Shown here: positions 9,009-12,579 of the stretch, piece by piece
Position numbering within the stretch: position 1 is the first letter of the stretch
How the letters are laid out: the number at the start of each line of letters is the position of its first letter
DNA from: Funneliformis mosseae
Lineage: Eukaryota; Glomeromycota; Glomeromycetes; Glomerales; Glomeraceae
DNA: 12,579 bases
Reading direction: 5' to 3'
Assembly: GCA_910592005.1 (NCBI GenBank)
Contig: CAJVPP010003101.1
Coordinates: 1 to 12,579 of the forward strand
Position numbers and translations under genes: made by a program
Notes under the pieces: model-generated
The model's input: only the letters and a program-made list of their open reading frames with translations
Database searches by the model: none
What the model was told of the DNA's origin: nothing

Positions 9009-10094
9009 AAGCTAACAGATACCTGCAAATTATATCAAAAAGAATGGAAACATTTGCAATTACTTTCAAATATTCCTGAAGAAAAATCAAGGATTTCTAA
9101 AATTACCATCTCTTTAGAAGGGAAACAATAGCAACACTTAACCACTTTCCTTAAGCAAAATAATAATTTATTTGCAAATGATCTTTCTCAACTAGGATAT
9201 ACTAATGTAAAAACACATCACATATCATTAGAAATTGATATGTTAATACATCAAAGAGCATATCAAGTTACTTCTCTTAAATAAGATTTTATTAAAGAGG
9301 AAATCAATAAAATACTGAAAAACAAATTGATACAACCATCTGAAAGTCCTTGGGCTTCTCCTGTACTCCTAGTAAGAAAGAAAAATGGCAAACTAAGGTT
9401 CTGTGTTAACTATCAGAAACTTAATAGTGTAACCTGATGAGATTGTTATCCTCTTTCACGCATCAATAAACTTTTAGATATGTTTGGCAAAGTTAAGTAT
9501 TTTATAACACTTGACTTAGCTAGTGGGTACTGGCAAGTTGTCATGACACCTGAGGCTTAACAAAAGACCATATTTATTACTAGTCATAGGCTTTACAAAT
9601 TTACTATTATGCCTTTTGGTTTAACTAATGCATCAGCAATATTCTAAAGGCTTATAAATAAAGTTTTTAGAGAAGAAATTGGAAAATATGTAGCTGTTTA
9701 TTTGAATGATATCATTATCTTTTCAATCACATTTGAAGAACATCTCGCCTATTTGAAAAATATATTTCAATGACTAAGGAAAGCTGGATTAAAATTAGGA
9801 CGAGATAAATGTGAATTTGGAAAGCTTAAATTTGCTTTCTTAGGACTTATTGTAAATAGACAAGGAATCACTCCAGACCCTTCAAAAATTGAAAAAATTA
9901 GAGACTTTCCAATACCCATTAACATCACTGAACTTCGTGGATTTTTAGAACTTGCTTCATATTATTGATAATTTATACAAAACTTCTTGATCATCACTGT
10001 ACCTTTACATCTTTTACTCAAAAAGGAAACACTTTATAAATAGATAAAAACTTAATAGCAGGCATTCGAATACTTGAAAAAATGTTTGATTATA
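9009..10094 (+). pseudogene. pol-RT: Reverse transcriptase, YxDD changed to YLND
   Basis: Codons at 0 modulo 3. The linker 9009-9288 is followed by FIKEEINKILKNKLIQPSES and WASPVLLVRKKNGKLRFCVN (9351-9410), the fingers motif. YFITLDLASGYWQV carries the first catalytic Asp (9513-9515, intact). MPFGLTNASAIF lies at 9610-9645. The catalytic box reads Tyr-Leu-Asn-Asp (9699-9710); the first Asp of YxDD is Asn (GAT->AAT at 9705-9707), which should abolish polymerisation. FAFLGLIVNRQGITPDPSKI (about 9831-9890) is the typical thumb block. There are twelve stops between 9009 and 10094 (5 TAA, 4 TGA, 3 TAG), nearly all at predicted Gln/Arg/Trp codons. The sequence is otherwise very recognisable, so death is fairly recent. 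Confidence 0.9.
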
Positions 10095-10096
10095 AC

Positions 10097-10505
10097 CCTA
10101 TCCTTATTTGCCCTGACTTTTCTAAAAAGATTTTGTTATTTACTGACAGATCATACATGGGACTAGGTATTATTTTAACTCAATTGGATAACTAACAAAA
10201 GGAACATATAGTCGTATACGCTAGTTGAACTCTTAATAATGCTGAAAGGAACTATGCGTTTACTAAACTTGAAGTTCTCGCTGCTGTTTGGGTAATGGAA
10301 CATTTAAGGACATACCTCCTTCATTAACCGTTTGATTTAATTACTGACCATACTGCGCTACAATAATTATTTAACAAACTTGACCTACCTTGTAAATTTA
10401 TGAGATGGATTGTACAAATCATGGAATTTTCTTATAATATTCACTATCGTAAAGGCAAAATACATCAAAACGCTAATATTCTTTCTAAATTGCCTTCCTA
10501 TTAAT
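10097..10505 (+). pseudogene. pol-RH: RNase H domain, last catalytic Asp lost
   Basis: Codons at 2 modulo 3, after a net -1 shift near 10095. CPDFSKKILLFTDRSYMGLG starts the domain. The first Asp (10145), the Glu of TKLEVLAAVW (10271) and the Asp of LITDHTAL (10346) are present. The final Asp in the NADILS-type motif is Asn (AAT at 10475-10477). IMEFSYNIHYRKGKIHQN precedes it, as expected. Stops at predicted Gln, Arg, Gln and Trp codons interrupt the domain, and a TAA follows PSY. RNase H would remove the RNA strand during minus-strand synthesis. Confidence 0.85.
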
Positions 10506-11830
10506 TCAAACATCAAATTAAATTATTTAGAATGAAAGTGAAAGTGTTAGCAGTGTGACTAACAGCTCTAATATTTAACATAAACATAAACTTATATCAA
10601 AACCTTTACCAATATTTAATCCAATCAAAATACTCTGAATCATCTACACCTACACAACAATTTTCTATACAAAAATAAGCAAAACATTATATTGTTTATA
10701 ATCACCTCCTTTATTGACAAAATTTCTGAAACCCTTTAAACCCTTTCCTTATTATTAAATCAACCAAAGTTGAATCTCTTTTACATAACATTCACAACGA
10801 ACCTCTAGGAGGACACTTAGAATATGACATAACCTTCAACAAACTAGTACACAAATATTACTGGCCAAAGATGTATAACACAGTAAAGGAATTGGTGAAA
10901 ATATGTGATGTATGCTAACGATAAGGAACACCTTAATGACAAGAGTCTTTGCATCCAATTTCAGTTGAACAACCTTTTGACCAAATTGGAATTGATTATA
11001 TAGGACTACTACCACGAACTAAGCAAGGTAATAGATACATTGTTATTACCACAGAGTATCTCACTAAATGGGCTGAGCTGCTATTATATCTGATTGTACT
11101 GCACAAACAACAGTGCAGTTTATTTTTTAAGAAATCGTGTGTAAACATGAGACTTCAAAAGAAATATTAACTAATAGAGCTATGTCATTCTAAAATAAGC
11201 TAATAGCTGCATTGCTACATGTTATTAGAACGAAATACTGACTCTCTTCACTATATCACCCTAGATAAATGAATTGACTAAACGTTTTAATCAGACCTTA
11301 TGTACTATCTTAGCTAAATATGCTGAACAACATCAAGGAGAATGAGACAACTATCTCTTATCAGCCTTATTCACATATCGCACAGCACAATAGGAAACAA
11401 TCAAATATGAACCCTTTGAATTACTATACGGATGACATGCTGTATTACTTATAGATCTTTGAGTACCACAACCTACTACAATACAAAAGTTACCATAAAC
11501 AATAGAATAATATCATCATCTTTTAACAACACAATTGCAACGATGTCAACACGTTGCACAACAGAATATTTGTCAATAACAGCAAAAGCAAAAGAAACAT
11601 TATGACTAAATATATAAAGGCATAGATTATCAAATCAGAGACAAAGTACTTTTATTTAATGTTTTATGATCACATGTACATAGAGACAAATTTAAGGATA
11701 AGTTTGATGGACTGTTCTATATTCATAATGTTATATGACCTGATACATATAAATTGTAAATATTGGATAGATGAATTAGGAAAAATTCATCGCATGCTGA
11801 TCAACTTAAACCTTATTTTGAAAGAACAAG
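10506..11830 (+). pseudogene. pol-IN: Integrase (HHCC, DDE core, GPY/F-like), DDE reduced to D-N-K
   Basis: A poorly conserved linker (10506-10740) precedes the zinc domain: His 10793, His 10814, Cys 10904 and Cys 10913, all intact, with LVHKYYWPKMYNTVKELVK between. The core begins FDQIGIDYIGLLPRTKQGNR with the first catalytic Asp at 10994. A net -1 shift at 11077 leads to KEILTNRAMSF, where the second Asp is Asn (11173-11175). Another near 11263 leads to ELTKRFNQTL, where the catalytic Glu is Lys (11280-11282). YEPFELLYG and a C-terminal GLFYIHNV, KNSSHADQLKPYFERTS block match the usual GPY/F module and polyprotein end. No chromodomain is seen. Many stops lie within the later core. It cannot integrate DNA. 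Confidence 0.85.
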
Positions 11831-12362
11831 TTGAGAGTCTTAGATTATCATTACGGATTAGTGAAATTAATATTATAAATACAAAACTTAAACAAATGTA
11901 GTCTGTAGGAAAAATAACAAATACTGTTATTGACAATCTCATTCTACAAGAATTGCAAAGAGCTCCAATTCAAGACTTACCTCTTGAACTACCAAAGCTT
12001 TATACCGAAAATATGCTTTATACTGAAAGAGTTAAACACACTTATCAAGCTCTTTTACGAGCATGACGTATGAAAAATTGTGTTTAGATCTTAATAAACA
12101 CTTTTTTTTAGGTGAACTACTAAATGATAATAATATAACACTTACACAAAGGACTCTTCAAAGTCAAACAATTATCACACATTACTATCAATATTTAACT
12201 TGTATTTATTTTCTTTTTGAAAATTTAGGAAGCAAATAAATTCTGAATACACATTCTTTAACATTAACCTAGATTGAATGACTTAAAACTAAGAAATATC
12301 AGGATCTCCTTAATTATACTCTAGAAATTTCTGTTGAAACAGAAATCTTAAGAAGGGAGTAA
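11794..12362 (+). pseudogene. Unidentified coding tail between integrase and 3' LTR
   Basis: From an ATG at 11794, in the frame +1 to the integrase end, a coiled-coil-like Leu/Ile/Asn/Lys-rich peptide runs on (LKEQVESLRLSLRISEIN, then after a TAG at 11899 VIDNLILQELQRAPIQDLPL and KLYTENMLYTERVKHTYQAL). Near 12065 it shifts -1 and continues YEKLCLDLNKHFFLGELLND, FLFENLGSK, KTKKYQDLLNYTLEISVETE, ending TAA at 12360-12362 directly before the LTR. I recognise no family. There is no clear signal peptide or transmembrane span, so an envelope-like gene is not supported. It could be an extra ORF or a polyprotein extension. Confidence 0.5.
12350..12362 (+). promoter_or_regulatory. Polypurine tract for plus-strand priming
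   Basis: AAGAAGGGAGTAA lies directly 5' of TGTAAC, the position and composition of a Ty3/gypsy polypurine tract. It overlaps the last codons of the 3' coding tail. Confidence 0.7.
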
Positions 12363-12579
12363 TGTAACCGGATGTTGATCTTAACGATCATAGATCTACA
12401 ATTGTATAGCGAAGTATAAATGTCAATAATGTTAAACATATTTAACATGTTTAACATGTTTAATATAGCTAATATGTCTAATATATCAGATATATCTAAC
12501 ATAGTTAATATAGTTGATATAGTTAACATAGTTAATATATTAGATATATCAAAATATGTAATAGAATAAATATAAATAC
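12363..12579 (+). repeat. 3' LTR, partial (cut by window end)
   Basis: The LTR starts TGTAACCGG right after the polypurine tract; TG is the canonical LTR start. At least 217 bases are present and the end is not reached. It contains the 9-bp array described separately and an AT-rich ATAAATATAAATAC near the edge that could be a TATA element. No matching 5' copy could be found by eye in the window. Confidence 0.65.
12425..12559 (+). repeat. Tandem array of about 15 imperfect 9-bp units inside the LTR
   Basis: From 12425 the sequence breaks cleanly into 9-mers without indels, consensus TAAYATAGT with variants TAACATGTT, TAATATATC, AGATATATC, TGATATAGT. Units at 12443 and 12452 are identical, as are 12488 and 12542. 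It lies in the U3 region of the LTR, where enhancer-type repeats are often found; a regulatory role is only inference. Confidence 0.85.

Larger units (their letters stand above)
5690..12579 (+). mobile_element. Degenerate Ty3/gypsy LTR retrotransposon, 3' end cut by window
   Basis: The order gag (CCHC knuckles) - protease - RT - RNase H - integrase (HHCC, core, GPY/F-like) places it in Ty3/gypsy (Metaviridae-type) rather than Ty1/copia, where integrase precedes RT. A polypurine tract and a TGTAAC 3' LTR start follow at 12350-12368. No chromodomain is recognisable after integrase. The coding part is read in frames 0-2-1-0-2-1-0, then 1-0 in the 3' tail (start coordinate modulo 3), with many stops. 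It cannot encode active products. The left boundary is uncertain. Confidence 0.85.

Noticed and set aside
10949..11170. Separate 73-codon gene
   Set aside because: It is the open fragment of the integrase core; its last third is out of frame after the shift at 11077.
7090..11700. Alternative genetic code with TGA read as Trp (or an organellar origin)
   Set aside because: TGA often falls at Trp positions (for example before DNYLL at about 11343), but TAA and TAG interrupt the same domains. TGA also falls at Arg positions, and TGG is still used. Mutation explains all three stops.
11659..11793. Start of a separate gene in the 80-codon ORF at 11659-11901
   Set aside because: In this stretch the integrase C-terminal block is read in another frame; only the part after the Met at 11794 may belong to the extra tail ORF.
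12314..12529. 71-codon minus-strand ORF with an Asn/Leu/Met/Ile three-residue rhythm
   Set aside because: Its periodic protein is just the 9-bp DNA array read in triplets; it runs antisense across the LTR boundary.

Overview
This is an extremely AT-rich eukaryotic accessory region with no intact gene. It holds at least three decayed transposon-like coding units. The amino-acid style of the two minus-strand units resembles multi-copy proteins I associate with arbuscular-mycorrhizal fungi (Glomeromycotina, Gigaspora/Rhizophagus type). That host assignment is inference from recall, not from a search. I see no rRNA, tRNA, CRISPR array, bacterial operon or intact host gene.

Layout. (1) About 60-2275, minus strand: a 2.2 kb dead gene of a transposon-like family of unknown function, with a damaged zinc-ribbon near 829-885, running towards the left edge. 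(2) 2276-3550: non-coding AT-rich DNA containing a 111-bp-period tandem duplication (2664 and 2775) whose two copies differ almost only by transitions. (3) About 3550-5310, minus strand: a heavily mutated hAT-like transposase (TTF-type zinc finger, then a KIAA1586/ZNF862-like core). (4) About 5690 to the right edge, plus strand: a Ty3/gypsy LTR retrotransposon in the order leader/possible 5' LTR part, long gag with three CCHC knuckles, protease, reverse transcriptase, RNase H, integrase, an unidentified 3' coding tail, polypurine tract, and a 3' LTR carrying a 9-bp tandem array and cut by the window end.

What ties it together is how these units died. Stops sit where CAA, CAG, CGA or TGG codons are expected, and motif residues are replaced in the way C->T and G->A changes predict: protease DSG to DSE, RT YxDD to YLND, RNase H last D to N, integrase DDE to D-N-K, Gly to Arg/Lys/Glu in the zinc knuckles, and hAT GSD to KSN. 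In the tandem duplication I counted 28 transitions against 2 transversions over 85 ungapped columns; in the first 54 columns 11 of 17 mutable cytosines are in CpA context and none in CpG. This resembles repeat-induced point mutation (RIP) more than simple CpG deamination. Reading-frame breaks are also strongly biased to one class (-1).
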